NCBI GenBank assembly: GCA_913774795.1 | Contig: CAJYIL010000063.1 | Location: 1 to 8,451, forward strand | Direction of reading: 5' to 3' | Length of the DNA: 8,451 bases | Source: Pseudobdellovibrionaceae bacterium | GTDB taxonomy: Bacteria; Bdellovibrionota; Bdellovibrionia; Bdellovibrionales; JAMPXM01 | Part shown: positions 1 to 6,643 of the stretch, in pieces | How positions within the stretch are numbered: the first letter of the stretch is position 1 | How the letters are laid out: each line of letters opens with the position of its first letter | Made by a program: the position numbers and the translations under genes | Notes under the pieces: generated by a model | Database searches by the model: none | What the model was told of the DNA's origin: nothing | Seen by the model: only the letters and a program-made list of their open reading frames with translations

Positions 1-1011
1 GACCGCACTCGTGACACGGCCGTAGGTGTCGTAAGAAACCTTGAAACCAGTACCGCCCGAACCGATCGGCGCTAGTGAAATCGAGCCCGATGTCGTGATC
101 GCCGAACCACCCGTGGTCAATCCGGTGCCGGCGGCGACCGAAGTTACTGTGCCGCCCGATGTTGCCGCTGTCGCGCAGACAAAGCCGCCCGATCCGTTGT
201 CTTTCAGAAATTGGTTGGCTCCGCACGCGGGCAGCGGGCTTTTTGCGAAAGCTTGAACGCCCGCGACCGGATCTACGGCCGTCCATTGGCTGCCGTCGTA
301 ACTGAGAACTTGGCCCGCCGACGGTGTTCCCGAAATGATCGAGCCCGCAAGACGTCCTGGTCGCTCATAGAGAGACGAGGTACCCGCCACTAAGAGTTGA
401 AGCGCGTCGAAGTTCGCTTTCGAGAGAGGTGAGATCGAGGTAAGCGTGCCGTCGGCTTCTTGGACGCGCATGAGGTTTTGAATGTCAAAGCCCGCAATTT
501 GTTTGGATTGAAACGAGTACGGAACGTAGTTGATCGTGACGGCTGGGACCGGCTCCGCAACCGACATCGTCTCGTCCCTGAAGTAAACAACCAGTGTGCG
601 TCCATCACTGGCGTTCGGCGAGTAAGTCGAGCCGGTTGAGCAGTCGCTCGGGTTGAATGTGAAAGTGCCTCGATTCGCCAGCAAACGATCTAGATTTACG
701 ACGGTCGGCGCAGCCCCATCGACTCCGATCAATGTCGATGTGCGAGATCCGGTCCCATCGTTGATCGTCAGTGAAAAGCTGCCGTTCGAAGTAGACATGT
801 CGAGCAATTTAATTTCTTCGTACAAGAGGCATCGGCCGGTATCGGGGGCTCGCAGCTGCAATTTAAACTGGACCGATTTGCCAGACAACGGCGTTCCGTC
901 GGGACGCAGGATGCGGCCCATGTACGTGATGCCAGCTTGGCCCACTTGAGCCTCTGCCGTCGTGGAGAGCGACACGACAAGCTGAAGAATAAATAAACAA
1001 AAAAGGCGCAT
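1..1011 (-). CDS. Secreted tail-fibre-like / adhesin-like protein, N-terminal 337 residues (3' end beyond window)
   Basis: Translating the minus strand from ATG 1011-1009 gives 337 codons without a stop, reaching base 1 in frame, so the C-terminus lies outside. Residues 1-21 form a Sec signal peptide (hydrophobic core LFCLFILQLVV, likely cleavage AEA|QV). Residues about 27-170 form a beta-rich domain (ITYMGRILRPDGTPLSG near the start, LTINDGTGS, then VPYSFQSKQIAGF) of the kind that heads large exported fibre proteins in Bdellovibrio-like bacteria. Residues about 228-280 carry GQVLSYDGSQW and CGANQFLKDNGSGGFVC (C263/C279). Residues 286-337 are phage-tail-fibre-like (GGTVTSVAAGTGL, ITTSGSISLA, YDTYGRVTSA). 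Known fibres of this type are trimeric and often end in an intramolecular chaperone (peptidase S74), which would be off-window. No good Shine-Dalgarno precedes the ATG, but a stop lies six codons upstream and the signal peptide supports this start. The CDS is well supported; the fibre/adhesin role is inferred. Confidence 0.85.
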   Translation of the reverse strand, partial: MRLFCLFILQLVVSLSTTAEAQVGQAGITYMGRILRPDGTPLSGKSVQFKLQLRAPDTGRCLLYEEIKLLDMSTSNGSFSLTINDGTGSRTSTLIGVDGAAPTVVNLDRLLANRGTFTFNPSDCSTGSTYSPNASDGRTLVVYFRDETMSVAEPVPAVTINYVPYSFQSKQIAGFDIQNLMRVQEADGTLTSISPLSKANFDALQLLVAGTSSLYERPGRLAGSIISGTPSAGQVLSYDGSQWTAVDPVAGVQAFAKSPLPACGANQFLKDNGSGGFVCATAATSGGTVTSVAAGTGLTTGGSAITTSGSISLAPIGSGGTGFKVSYDTYGRVTSAV

Positions 1012-1049
1012 ATGTTGATATCGGAATTAACGGCGCTAAAATAAACTAA

Positions 1050-1071
1050 TTCTCATGATCCATTCTGAGAA
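1050..1071. promoter_or_regulatory. Operator-like inverted repeat TTCTCA-N10-TGAGAA
   Basis: A perfect 6-bp inverted repeat with a 10-bp spacer sits 39-60 bp upstream of the fibre gene start, in the 225-bp divergent region between that gene and the NTF2-like gene. Arm centres are 16 bp apart, a plausible geometry for a dimeric regulator. No U-tract follows it, so it does not look like a terminator. An A/T-rich stretch (1039-1050) between it and the fibre gene could hold a -10 element, but I see no convincing -35/-10 pair. Elsewhere in 1012-1236 I see no gene. The site's function is a guess. Confidence 0.3.
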
Positions 1072-1236
1072 GCTCGGCCTAAATTCCCTCGACTAAAACG
1101 AGAAAGTTTGGTTCACGCCGCTAAATCGAAACGTCTTTTCCTCAGCTGTTGATGAACGGCTCGCGCCTCCCTTCACGCCCAAACCTTTATATGTCTTTAC
1201 CCATTAAGAAACCCTCGATACGATCATCGCACAGTC

Positions 1237-1653
1237 ATGCTTGAAACACGCGAAGTCCCCATTGACCCTTTCATCGCATTCGAACACCGCATCGCCGAGG
1301 CCTGCGTTAACGGTCGACACGACGAAGTCATTCGTTTGCTCGACGAACGATTTATCGCCGTCGGATTTCATGGCTATGAATTCGATCGACGCACTTACAT
1401 CGACGTCCTTCAAAAAGGTTCGATCTTTCACTCCGTCAAACTCCGGCAAGCGACCGTGTTGAGAAACGAGTCGACCGTGGTCGTCACGGGCCTGACTGAG
1501 GTCGATTGGACACGCGCCGGCGTTCGCGCAAGCGGCCCCGTCCGCTTCACCAAGGTCTGGACGAAGAGACCGCAAGGCTGGCTGATCCTGCATCTCCACG
1601 TCTCCGACGCTCGCGTTGGCGAGGCGTGGTCTCAGGCCTCAAAAAAGCCTTGA
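1237..1653 (+). CDS. NTF2-like / SnoaL-like (DUF4440-type) small protein
   Basis: A 138-residue soluble protein without signal peptide or membrane segment. Its order matches the cone-shaped NTF2-like fold. Helices come first (FEHRIAEACVNGRHDEVIRLLDERFIAVG, residues about 14-43). A linker helix follows (DRRTYIDVLQKG). Then come beta strands (VKLRQATVLRNESTVVVTGLTEVDWTRAG) and the typical closing pair (VRFTKVWTKRPQGWLILHLHVSDAR). The W-G-W-H pattern near the C-terminus is what DUF4440/SnoaL-like proteins show. Members of this fold include enzymes (isomerases, cyclases), binding proteins and subunits with no known activity, so no reaction can be assigned. It is divergent from the fibre gene and lies 134 bp before the kinase, with no clear link to either. 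No Shine-Dalgarno is visible; a weak TTTACC-17-TACGAT pair (1196-1224) would give an almost leaderless mRNA. The antisense frame is not credible as protein. Confidence 0.8.
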   Translation: MLETREVPIDPFIAFEHRIAEACVNGRHDEVIRLLDERFIAVGFHGYEFDRRTYIDVLQKGSIFHSVKLRQATVLRNESTVVVTGLTEVDWTRAGVRASGPVRFTKVWTKRPQGWLILHLHVSDARVGEAWSQASKKP

Positions 1654-1787
1654 TCTCGAGCCAGCCGCTCGCCCGAAAATCCCAAACTAGCCCGTTCGAC
1701 ATTAAGCCTGAGACACTTCTTCGCAAATCCGATAAGAATTGATCACACACCATCCGTCTCGCTCTTCACCCGCCTAAACTGATCGCG

Positions 1788-3761
1788 ATGAGAGTGGCCG
1801 AGCTGATCCAGAAAAATAAAGAGACCATCATGCAAGCGTGGGAAGCCGCCTGCCACGCACACCTTCAATCAGCGCGCGAAGTGTCTCGCGCGGTTCGCCG
1901 CGACTCGATGCCGAAATTGATAGACGCGCTCGTCTCAGCACTCCTGCATCCAGGCCAAAAACAGAGCGAGGCCGCGCGCGAGCACGGCGAAGACCGCGCC
2001 AATCTTGAGAGCTACTCTCTGCCCGAAATGATCTACGAATATCGCCTGTTCAGGCAGGTGATCTTTCGCGTGCTGCGGGCCGAGATCCGTCTCGACGACC
2101 GCGAAACCGACTTCATAAACGACTTCCTCGACTCCGCAATTCAAAAGGCGACCGATGAATACGTCGAAGTCGATGCCGATCGTTCGACCAAATTTGAAGA
2201 AAACTCTCTTCGACTAAAAGAAACCGAATCGCAGCTCTCCCTCGCACTCGCGAATGCACAGGCCGGGACCTGGTCGCTCGACATTTCGACTCAACGAATC
2301 TTCGGCTCCGCGCAAACCGCCAAAATTTACGGCGTCAAAACCATCGACGGAGATCTCTCGAACGCGATTCGAGAGCTCGTCTCGGATGAAGACCAGAAGC
2401 GCATCGCCGATGCGATCAATCATTCGATCAAAACCGGCGAACCGATGATCATCGACTTCAAGATTCGCCGCGCCGACGGCTCGATACGTTGGTCTCATGC
2501 GCGCGGCAGTGTCACCTACGATCCTGCGGGAAATCCCGTTCGTATGAGCGGCATTCAAACCGACATTACCGAACAAAAAGAAGACGAACGCCGACTTCGC
2601 GAGGCGAAGGAGGAAGCAGAACGCGCCAATAGTGCAAAGAGCGCGTTTCTTGCGAATATGTCGCATGAAATCCGCTCGCCGCTAGGTTCAATCATGGGAT
2701 TTGCCGAGCTCCTCAAGAGCCAAGACCTTTCGAAAGAGGACGTTCACCGACACCTCAGTGTCATCGATCGAAACGCCAAACATCTACTGACGGTCATCGA
2801 CGACATCTTGGATCTCTCCAAAGTCGAAGCCGGCCGCATGTCGCTCGAGAAAATAGATTTCTCATTGACCGATTTGCTCGACGACTTCAATTCGATCATG
2901 TCGTTTCGGGCGCGCGACAAAGGAATCGAATTTCTCATCAGGAAAGCGACGCCTCTTCCAGAGCGAGTCATCTCTGATCCGACGCGAATTCGACAGATTC
3001 TCAATAACGTCGTTGGTAACGCGATCAAGTTTACGCGAAAAGGACTGGTGCAGCTCGCCGTCGGCCTCCAAGGCGACACACTGACTTTTACGGTGAGCGA
3101 TACAGGAATCGGGATCGACCCAGAAGCCGCGAAGAAACTCTTTCAGCCCTTTGCTCAAGCTGACGTTTCGACAACTCGCAAATTCGGCGGCACAGGTCTC
3201 GGACTTGTCCTCACGAAACGACTGAGCGAAGCGTTGGGGGGATCTTTCACTCTTGAGCGCACCGCGCCTGGTGTCGGCAGTGTGTTCAAGGCGAGCGTGG
3301 AGGTTGAGATCCCCAAGGATCAACACGTCGTCCCGCATGCGATTGTCGTACAGCCAACCAAGCGTGATCTGAGTGGCGTGAGAGTGCTTTTGGTCGACGA
3401 CTCCGCCGACAACCAGGCCTTGTTTTCTCTTGTCCTCAAATCTTCGGGTGCGAGCGTTGATGTCGCAAGAGATGGCTTCGAAGGCGTCAACTTGGCCAGA
3501 CTAAATGATTACGATGTTGTTCTGATGGACGTACAAATGCCGAAGATGGACGGTCACCAAGCGACCAAAATTTTACGCGAAGGCGGCTACAAGACACCGA
3601 TCGTCGCCCTCACTGCGCATGCGATGAACGAGGAGCGCGAAAGAGCGACCATGTCGGGCTTCACCGATTATCTCTCAAAACCTGTCAGCCGCGACCAACT
3701 TTTAGCGACCATTTCGCGATTTAAGAATCGGCCCACTCCGCCACCCGAGCTACAGACGTAA
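1788..3761 (+). CDS. Hybrid sensor histidine kinase: RsbRD_N-like, PAS, HisKA, HATPase, receiver
   Basis: A 657-residue protein with no transmembrane segment, hence probably cytoplasmic. Residues about 1-130 are all-helical and resemble the RsbRD_N sensor domain (start VAELIQKNKETIMQAW, later EHGEDRA and LPEMIYEYRLFRQVIFRVL). A PAS domain spans about 146-262 (NAQAGTWSLD to GIQTDITEQKED), followed by a charged coiled coil (263-285). HisKA carries H293 in MSHEIRSPL. The ATPase domain shows the N box (NNVVGNAIKFT, N411), DTGIGID (D438), FQPF and GGTGLGL (467-473). A receiver domain fills 531-645: acidic D537/D538, phosphoacceptor D581 in LMDVQMPKMDG, T609 and K631. All catalytic residues are intact. 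Expected chemistry is autophosphorylation at H293 and transfer to D581; the Hpt protein and final regulator are not in the window. The gene is flanked by an unrelated small gene and a convergent porin, so it is an orphan kinase. No strong Shine-Dalgarno precedes ATG 1788, but the helical domain begins directly there. Confidence 0.95.
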   Translation: MRVAELIQKNKETIMQAWEAACHAHLQSAREVSRAVRRDSMPKLIDALVSALLHPGQKQSEAAREHGEDRANLESYSLPEMIYEYRLFRQVIFRVLRAEIRLDDRETDFINDFLDSAIQKATDEYVEVDADRSTKFEENSLRLKETESQLSLALANAQAGTWSLDISTQRIFGSAQTAKIYGVKTIDGDLSNAIRELVSDEDQKRIADAINHSIKTGEPMIIDFKIRRADGSIRWSHARGSVTYDPAGNPVRMSGIQTDITEQKEDERRLREAKEEAERANSAKSAFLANMSHEIRSPLGSIMGFAELLKSQDLSKEDVHRHLSVIDRNAKHLLTVIDDILDLSKVEAGRMSLEKIDFSLTDLLDDFNSIMSFRARDKGIEFLIRKATPLPERVISDPTRIRQILNNVVGNAIKFTRKGLVQLAVGLQGDTLTFTVSDTGIGIDPEAAKKLFQPFAQADVSTTRKFGGTGLGLVLTKRLSEALGGSFTLERTAPGVGSVFKASVEVEIPKDQHVVPHAIVVQPTKRDLSGVRVLLVDDSADNQALFSLVLKSSGASVDVARDGFEGVNLARLNDYDVVLMDVQMPKMDGHQATKILREGGYKTPIVALTAHAMNEERERATMSGFTDYLSKPVSRDQLLATISRFKNRPTPPPELQT

Positions 3762-3791
3762 AGCGCTCGAGGTTTTGCCCCGAGCGCTTTT
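3760..3791 (+). terminator. Rho-independent terminator, convergent between kinase and porin
   Basis: A 10-bp perfect stem (3760-3769 with 3781-3790), one A/C mismatch, two further G-C pairs and a TTTTG loop begin right at the kinase stop codon. The plus strand has TTTT at 3788-3791. The minus strand reads the same hairpin followed by a weaker TTTA, so it may also serve the porin gene, which stops at 3811. Confidence 0.85.
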
Positions 3792-3810
3792 CAGACGACG
3801 ATGTCGACGC

Positions 3811-4935
3811 TTAGAAACTTGCGACGACTGACCCTTGAAGACCGAAGACCGTGACGTTATCGCCGACGACCGGGGAGATCGACGCGACATCGACGTCGCC
3901 ACGGAGAGTGAGATCTGGCAACCAACGGAAAGAAGGCCCCGCCGAAACCATGAACTCGTTCTTCACGGCAGCGGCTGTGCCGGTTGAGAGATCATTGAAA
4001 TCAGATGCGTACTCGATACGACCACCGACGCCGAGATCAGGCGTGACGTCGAAAGCACCTTGAACACCGAAACCAGTCGAGTGTTTGTCGATACCGGCTG
4101 TCTTTACGTCGTCGAAATAAACGGCGCCCATGAAGCGCTCCGCTTTCAAACCAGCCATGAGATCAACGAGCATGTTCGAACCCGACGTGTTCTTTTGATC
4201 GCTGAACGTCAAACCGCCCGCAACGAAGAACGGACCATCGTAACGAACTTGAAGACCCAACTCCGGATTGGCGTTTGCCATCGTGTTTGTGTCGTGCTGG
4301 TTCGCGAGCTGACCACGAATCGTGACGCCACCGAACGAGTAACCGACCAAAGCACCGACGCTTGTCAATGGAACGAGGCTGCTCTTGACGATGCCGGCAT
4401 CAGCAAAGAAACGGTCGCGCGAGTCGTTGCGCTCATAGCCGTAGATCGTGTCGTATTGACCGAACTTCACTTGAAGGCCGCCGGTGACCCAGTTCACGTA
4501 AGCTTGCGCGCGTGATCCGGCGAATCCGACCGATGTGCCTGATGCAGCGACCGTCGAGCCAAATGGCAAGTCGATCATCGCCGACAAACCACGAGTGAAA
4601 TCTTTCGAAATATAAAGGGCACCATCGTTCAAAGTGAAACCGCGAGTCGGAAACCAGTCTTTGTTCACGATCGTCACTTGTGGTTCAGCGAAACCTTCGA
4701 AGTGGAAACCACGACGGAGCTCTGTTTCTTTCTGGAGCAAAGGTTCGTTTGAAGCCGGTGCACCAACTGCCGACAGATCGGCCGGAGGTGGGTTTCCCGG
4801 AGGAAGCGGCGCCGGCGCCTCCCGAGGCGGCGGAGGTGGCGGCGGAGGCGGAGCACCTCTCTTCGGACGAGGTTGAGCGAATGCTGTCGTCGAGACGACG
4901 AGCGCCAATGCACAGAGCAAGAGTTTTGATTGCAT
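3811..4935 (-). CDS. Outer-membrane beta-barrel porin-like protein with proline-rich N-terminus
   Basis: A 374-residue exported protein. I chose ATG 4935 rather than the in-frame TTG at 4971, because it opens directly into a signal peptide (MQSKLLLCALALVVSTTAFA|Q) and has a Shine-Dalgarno-like GAAGGGA (4945-4951) 9 nt upstream. The mature protein starts with a proline-rich segment (residues 22-53, nine consecutive prolines at 29-37). From about residue 74 to the end it alternates polar and aliphatic or aromatic residues, as in a transmembrane beta-barrel (GFHFEGFAEPQVTIV, GGLQVKFGQYDTIYGYERND, GALVGYSFGGVTIRGQLA, GPFFVAGGLTFSDQ). It ends in -VVASF, the C-terminal aromatic that BAM recognises. 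Layout and length resemble the BBP2/OmpL-like porins, which form passive diffusion channels; the family assignment is moderate and the substrate unknown. It follows the glycosyltransferase in the same direction, separated by about 100 bp with a hairpin, so it is probably transcribed on its own. Confidence 0.88.
   Translation of the reverse strand: MQSKLLLCALALVVSTTAFAQPRPKRGAPPPPPPPPPREAPAPLPPGNPPPADLSAVGAPASNEPLLQKETELRRGFHFEGFAEPQVTIVNKDWFPTRGFTLNDGALYISKDFTRGLSAMIDLPFGSTVAASGTSVGFAGSRAQAYVNWVTGGLQVKFGQYDTIYGYERNDSRDRFFADAGIVKSSLVPLTSVGALVGYSFGGVTIRGQLANQHDTNTMANANPELGLQVRYDGPFFVAGGLTFSDQKNTSGSNMLVDLMAGLKAERFMGAVYFDDVKTAGIDKHSTGFGVQGAFDVTPDLGVGGRIEYASDFNDLSTGTAAAVKNEFMVSAGPSFRWLPDLTLRGDVDVASISPVVGDNVTVFGLQGSVVASF
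4825..4851 (-). repeat. Proline-codon run (nine prolines) in porin
   Basis: Nine successive CCN codons, using CCG, CCT and CCA in mixed order, encode residues 29-37 of the porin-like protein. On the plus strand this appears as a GGN-rich tract. The codon mixture argues for selection on the peptide rather than simple trinucleotide slippage. Confidence 0.85.
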
Positions 4936-4970
4936 AGTTGCGAATCCCTTCAAGGAGAAAATGATCAGCA

Positions 4971-4999
4971 ACTAGAACGTGAGACGATAGACGAATCAA
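4971..4999 (-). promoter_or_regulatory. Candidate sigma70-type promoter for the porin gene
   Basis: On the minus strand TTGATT (4999-4994) and TCTAGT (4976-4971) are separated by 17 bp, each matching four of six consensus bases. The predicted start near 4964 gives a leader of about 29 nt that includes the GAAGGGA ribosome binding site. Pattern match only. Confidence 0.3.
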
Positions 5000-5007
5000 C
5001 AGAGGAC

Positions 5008-5036
5008 AAGAAAATGCGTTCACTTTGAGCAACGCA
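5008..5036 (-). terminator. Candidate terminator of the glycosyltransferase gene
   Basis: Read on the minus strand, TGCGTT and AACGCA form a 6-bp stem with a 10-nt loop (5036-5015), starting 2 nt after the TGA stop and followed by TTTTCTT. The stem is short and only half G-C, so termination may be partial; read-through would join the porin gene to the glycosyltransferase transcript. Confidence 0.4.
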
Positions 5037-5038
5037 AC

Positions 5039-5812
5039 TCAAACTCGTGAACGATCCTTCACAAGTTTTTCGGATTCCCAAAGCTTGGCGAACTTTAAGA
5101 AGACCGAATAGGCTGCGCCGACGGCGATGATGAAGCCGGCCATTCCATCCATGAAACCGCGTTTGATGAAGTAAGTTTCAAGGAATTTTGAGATCGGCTT
5201 CCAGATCAGTTTCAGAAGAGAGAACCGCGCTCCTCGCTTGAGAAGCTCCTCGGTTCCGAGTGTCGAATACCGATTATTCGTTGCGATTTGCTCGGCCAGA
5301 TTTTCAAAAGGCCAATGCAAGATCGAGCTTCGCAGGCGTTCGGTGACGGTCGCACTCACGCGTTCGTGCACATGCTCCCCGCCGGCCCACGATGCCTTTC
5401 GTCGATTGAAAAGCCTCAGTTGAAAATCCGGATACCAACCGCCATGACGAATCCAACGACCTAAATTCCAGGAGAGTCGCGGCATCTCATAGCCGTCAAA
5501 TGCATCCAAGGTCGGCGAAGCTAAGAGAGCGCGAAGCTCATGGGCCGCTTCAGCACTGAGCGCCTCGTCGGCGTCGAGCGAGAGCACCCAATCGTTCACA
5601 CAGAGATCGGTCGCTCGCTGCTTTTGGGCGCGAAAGCCACGCCAGTCCTCATTGAACACACGCGCACCACAGGCTTCGGCGACCTCTCGCGTACGGTCAG
5701 TCGAATGAGAATCGAGGACAACGATGTCGCTCGCAAAAGGCACAGAGCGAATGCATCGCTCGATGTTCGTTTCTTCATTCAGACAAATGATCGCCAGACT
5801 CAACGGTTGCAC
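5039..5812 (-). CDS. Family 2 glycosyltransferase, WaaE/KdtX-like (LPS/LOS core type)
   Basis: A 257-residue GT-A fold glycosyltransferase. It opens with LSLAIICLNEETNIERCI, the usual GT2 first strand. VVLDSHSTDRT (D34) follows for nucleotide binding, and then LSLDADEAL (D80, D82), the DxD-type metal and sugar-nucleotide site. GGWYPDFQLRLFNRR (124-138) and GGEHVHE (144-150) are characteristic of the WaaE/KdtX group, in which Klebsiella WaaE adds glucose to the inner-core heptose. Residues about 193-245 are hydrophobic and basic helices that probably hold it against the inner membrane. Donor and acceptor cannot be read from sequence. The start is GTG 5812; an in-frame TGA lies just upstream (5818-5816) and the only other early option is TTG 5803. 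No Shine-Dalgarno is visible. It is divergent from the small barrel gene, with 96 bp between them. Confidence 0.9.
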   Translation of the reverse strand: MQPLSLAIICLNEETNIERCIRSVPFASDIVVLDSHSTDRTREVAEACGARVFNEDWRGFRAQKQRATDLCVNDWVLSLDADEALSAEAAHELRALLASPTLDAFDGYEMPRLSWNLGRWIRHGGWYPDFQLRLFNRRKASWAGGEHVHERVSATVTERLRSSILHWPFENLAEQIATNNRYSTLGTEELLKRGARFSLLKLIWKPISKFLETYFIKRGFMDGMAGFIIAVGAAYSVFLKFAKLWESEKLVKDRSRV

Positions 5813-5863
5813 GCATCAATTGCTCGCAGCTTTAGAACACCTTGTCAACGAAGCCTCAGTCGC

Positions 5864-5891
5864 TTGAACTCGCAAGTCAGCGTGCTATCAA
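5864..5891 (+). promoter_or_regulatory. Candidate promoter for the small barrel gene
   Basis: TTGAAC (5864-5869) and TATCAA (5886-5891) are spaced 16 bp, each with four consensus matches. Transcription would start around 5898, giving a very short leader that barely contains the Shine-Dalgarno at 5899. Plausible but unproven. Confidence 0.3.
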
Positions 5892-5898
5892 AAGAGAC

Positions 5899-5904
5899 GG
5901 AGGA
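5899..5904 (+). promoter_or_regulatory. Strong ribosome binding site GGAGGA fixing the start at 5909
   Basis: GGAGGA lies 4 nt before ATG 5909. The same frame stays open back to an ATG at 5540, but that extension is antisense to the glycosyltransferase. This site together with the signal peptide directly after ATG 5909 decides the true start. Confidence 0.85.
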
Positions 5905-5908
5905 TTTC

Positions 5909-6544
5909 ATGTTGGTTCGCTCTACTTTTCTCGCTGCTCTTTTGCTTCTCATTTCGCCACTCGCAAACGCCTATAATACGGTTTTGCAAACCGGTGATCT
6001 CGTCGAACCAGGTTCATTCCAGGCCGCACTCGCTCCACAGATTTTAGTCTCGCGGTATGACGGCGTTAACGTCGATGCACTTCTCGACGTCGGAATCGAC
6101 AATGCGTCGAGCGCGCGTGGATTGATCGGCGTCGGTGACGGTGTTGATTTCGAAGTCGGCGGGCTCTACAAATACATCCCGTTCCCAGATACACCGAACC
6201 AACCGGCCATCGGTGGCGAAGTCGGCGTCGTCTACGCTCGCACCAAAGCTACAAGCGAACTCGATCTTCGATTTAACCCCTTGGTCTCAAAGAAACTTGA
6301 AACGGAGATTGGCGACATCTCGCCTTACGCTTCCATTCCGATCACGTTCGCATTTCGCGACGGAAAAACTTTGGTTCCGATTCAGCTCACGGTCGGTTCC
6401 GAACTCCGTCTCTTGAGCACTCCCCAGCTGAGCTTCATGGCTGAAGCCGCGTTCAATCTTCACGATGCTTTCGGATCTATCGCAGGCGCCATTGCATGGC
6501 GTTTTGACGAAGTGAAACTGCGTCGCGGCACGAGCTCGAACTAA
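5909..6544 (+). CDS. Small exported outer-membrane beta-barrel-like protein, function unknown
   Basis: A 211-residue protein beginning with a classic signal peptide (MLVRSTFLAALLLLISPLANA|Y). The mature part alternates short amphipathic strands and glycine/asparagine turns (GSFQAALAPQILVSRYDG, VNVDALLDVGIDN, VDFEVGGLYKYIPFPD, AIGGEVGVVYARTK, LSFMAEAAFNLHDAFGS, IAGAIAWRFDEVKLR). This suggests an 8- to 10-stranded outer-membrane barrel, although it ends in a polar tail (RRGTSSN) rather than the usual aromatic residue. I do not recognise a specific family. It has the best ribosome binding site in the window, implying good expression, and is followed by two hairpins. The upstream neighbour is a divergent LPS-type glycosyltransferase, which fits an envelope role but does not identify one. 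Confidence 0.88.
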   Translation: MLVRSTFLAALLLLISPLANAYNTVLQTGDLVEPGSFQAALAPQILVSRYDGVNVDALLDVGIDNASSARGLIGVGDGVDFEVGGLYKYIPFPDTPNQPAIGGEVGVVYARTKATSELDLRFNPLVSKKLETEIGDISPYASIPITFAFRDGKTLVPIQLTVGSELRLLSTPQLSFMAEAAFNLHDAFGSIAGAIAWRFDEVKLRRGTSSN

Positions 6545-6553
6545 AGCTATTTG

Positions 6554-6573
6554 GGGGCGACGAAAAACGCCCC
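6554..6573 (+). terminator. First hairpin after the small barrel gene (weak terminator or leader stem)
   Basis: GGGGCG and CGCCCC form a 6-bp G-C stem around an 8-nt A-rich loop, 9 nt after the stop codon. The nearest T run (6582-6586) starts 8 nt after the stem, too far for a canonical intrinsic terminator. Confidence 0.4.
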
Positions 6574-6594
6574 ACCCTCACTTTTTCGCCTTGG

Positions 6595-6620
6595 GCGCGG
6601 GTTTCCCCGCGCATTTTTTT
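6595..6620 (+). terminator. Rho-independent terminator just upstream of the hydrolase-like gene
   Basis: GCGCGGG (6595-6601) pairs perfectly with CCCGCGC (6606-6612) around a TTTC loop, followed after one A by seven Ts (6614-6620). This is a textbook intrinsic terminator for the gene ending at 6544. Only 23 nt separate the T run from the next start codon (6644). Confidence 0.85.
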
Positions 6621-6643
6621 GAGAAATCACCGAAACTACGCCC

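Noticed and set aside
1094..1124. Flagellar sigma28-like promoter (TAAA ... GCCGCTAA)
   Set aside because: The spacing between the elements is 19 nt instead of about 15, and the alternative GAAAGTTT gives 11, so neither fits the consensus.
1204..1599. 131-codon open frame on the minus strand over the NTF2-like gene
   Set aside because: The plus-strand product has a coherent NTF2-like pattern; the antisense product shows none and has no start signal.
1636..1651. AGGC/GCCT hairpin at the end of the NTF2-like gene
   Set aside because: A 4-bp stem inside the coding sequence with no following T run is too weak for a terminator.
1717..1738. TTCTT-N12-AAGAA dyad upstream of the kinase
   Set aside because: The arms are only 5 bp and A/T rich, so it is expected by chance; no promoter pair could be fitted around it.
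3236..3241. Run of six Gs in the kinase, as a possible phase-variation tract
   Set aside because: It encodes part of the conserved ALGG segment in frame and is too short to suggest phase variation.
4060..4515. 151-codon open frame on the plus strand
   Set aside because: It lies wholly antisense to the porin, whose signal peptide, barrel pattern and C-terminal Phe are clear; it has no signal or recognisable domain.
5843..5848. Exact TTGACA -35 on the minus strand before the glycosyltransferase
   Set aside because: At 16-18 bp downstream there is only GAGCAA-like sequence, with no -10 element, and the transcript would start at the start codon.
5540..5908. Open in-frame extension upstream of the small barrel gene, giving a 334-residue frame
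   Set aside because: It is antisense to the well-supported glycosyltransferase, is rich in arginine with no fold-like pattern, and a strong ribosome binding site plus signal peptide mark ATG 5909 as the start.
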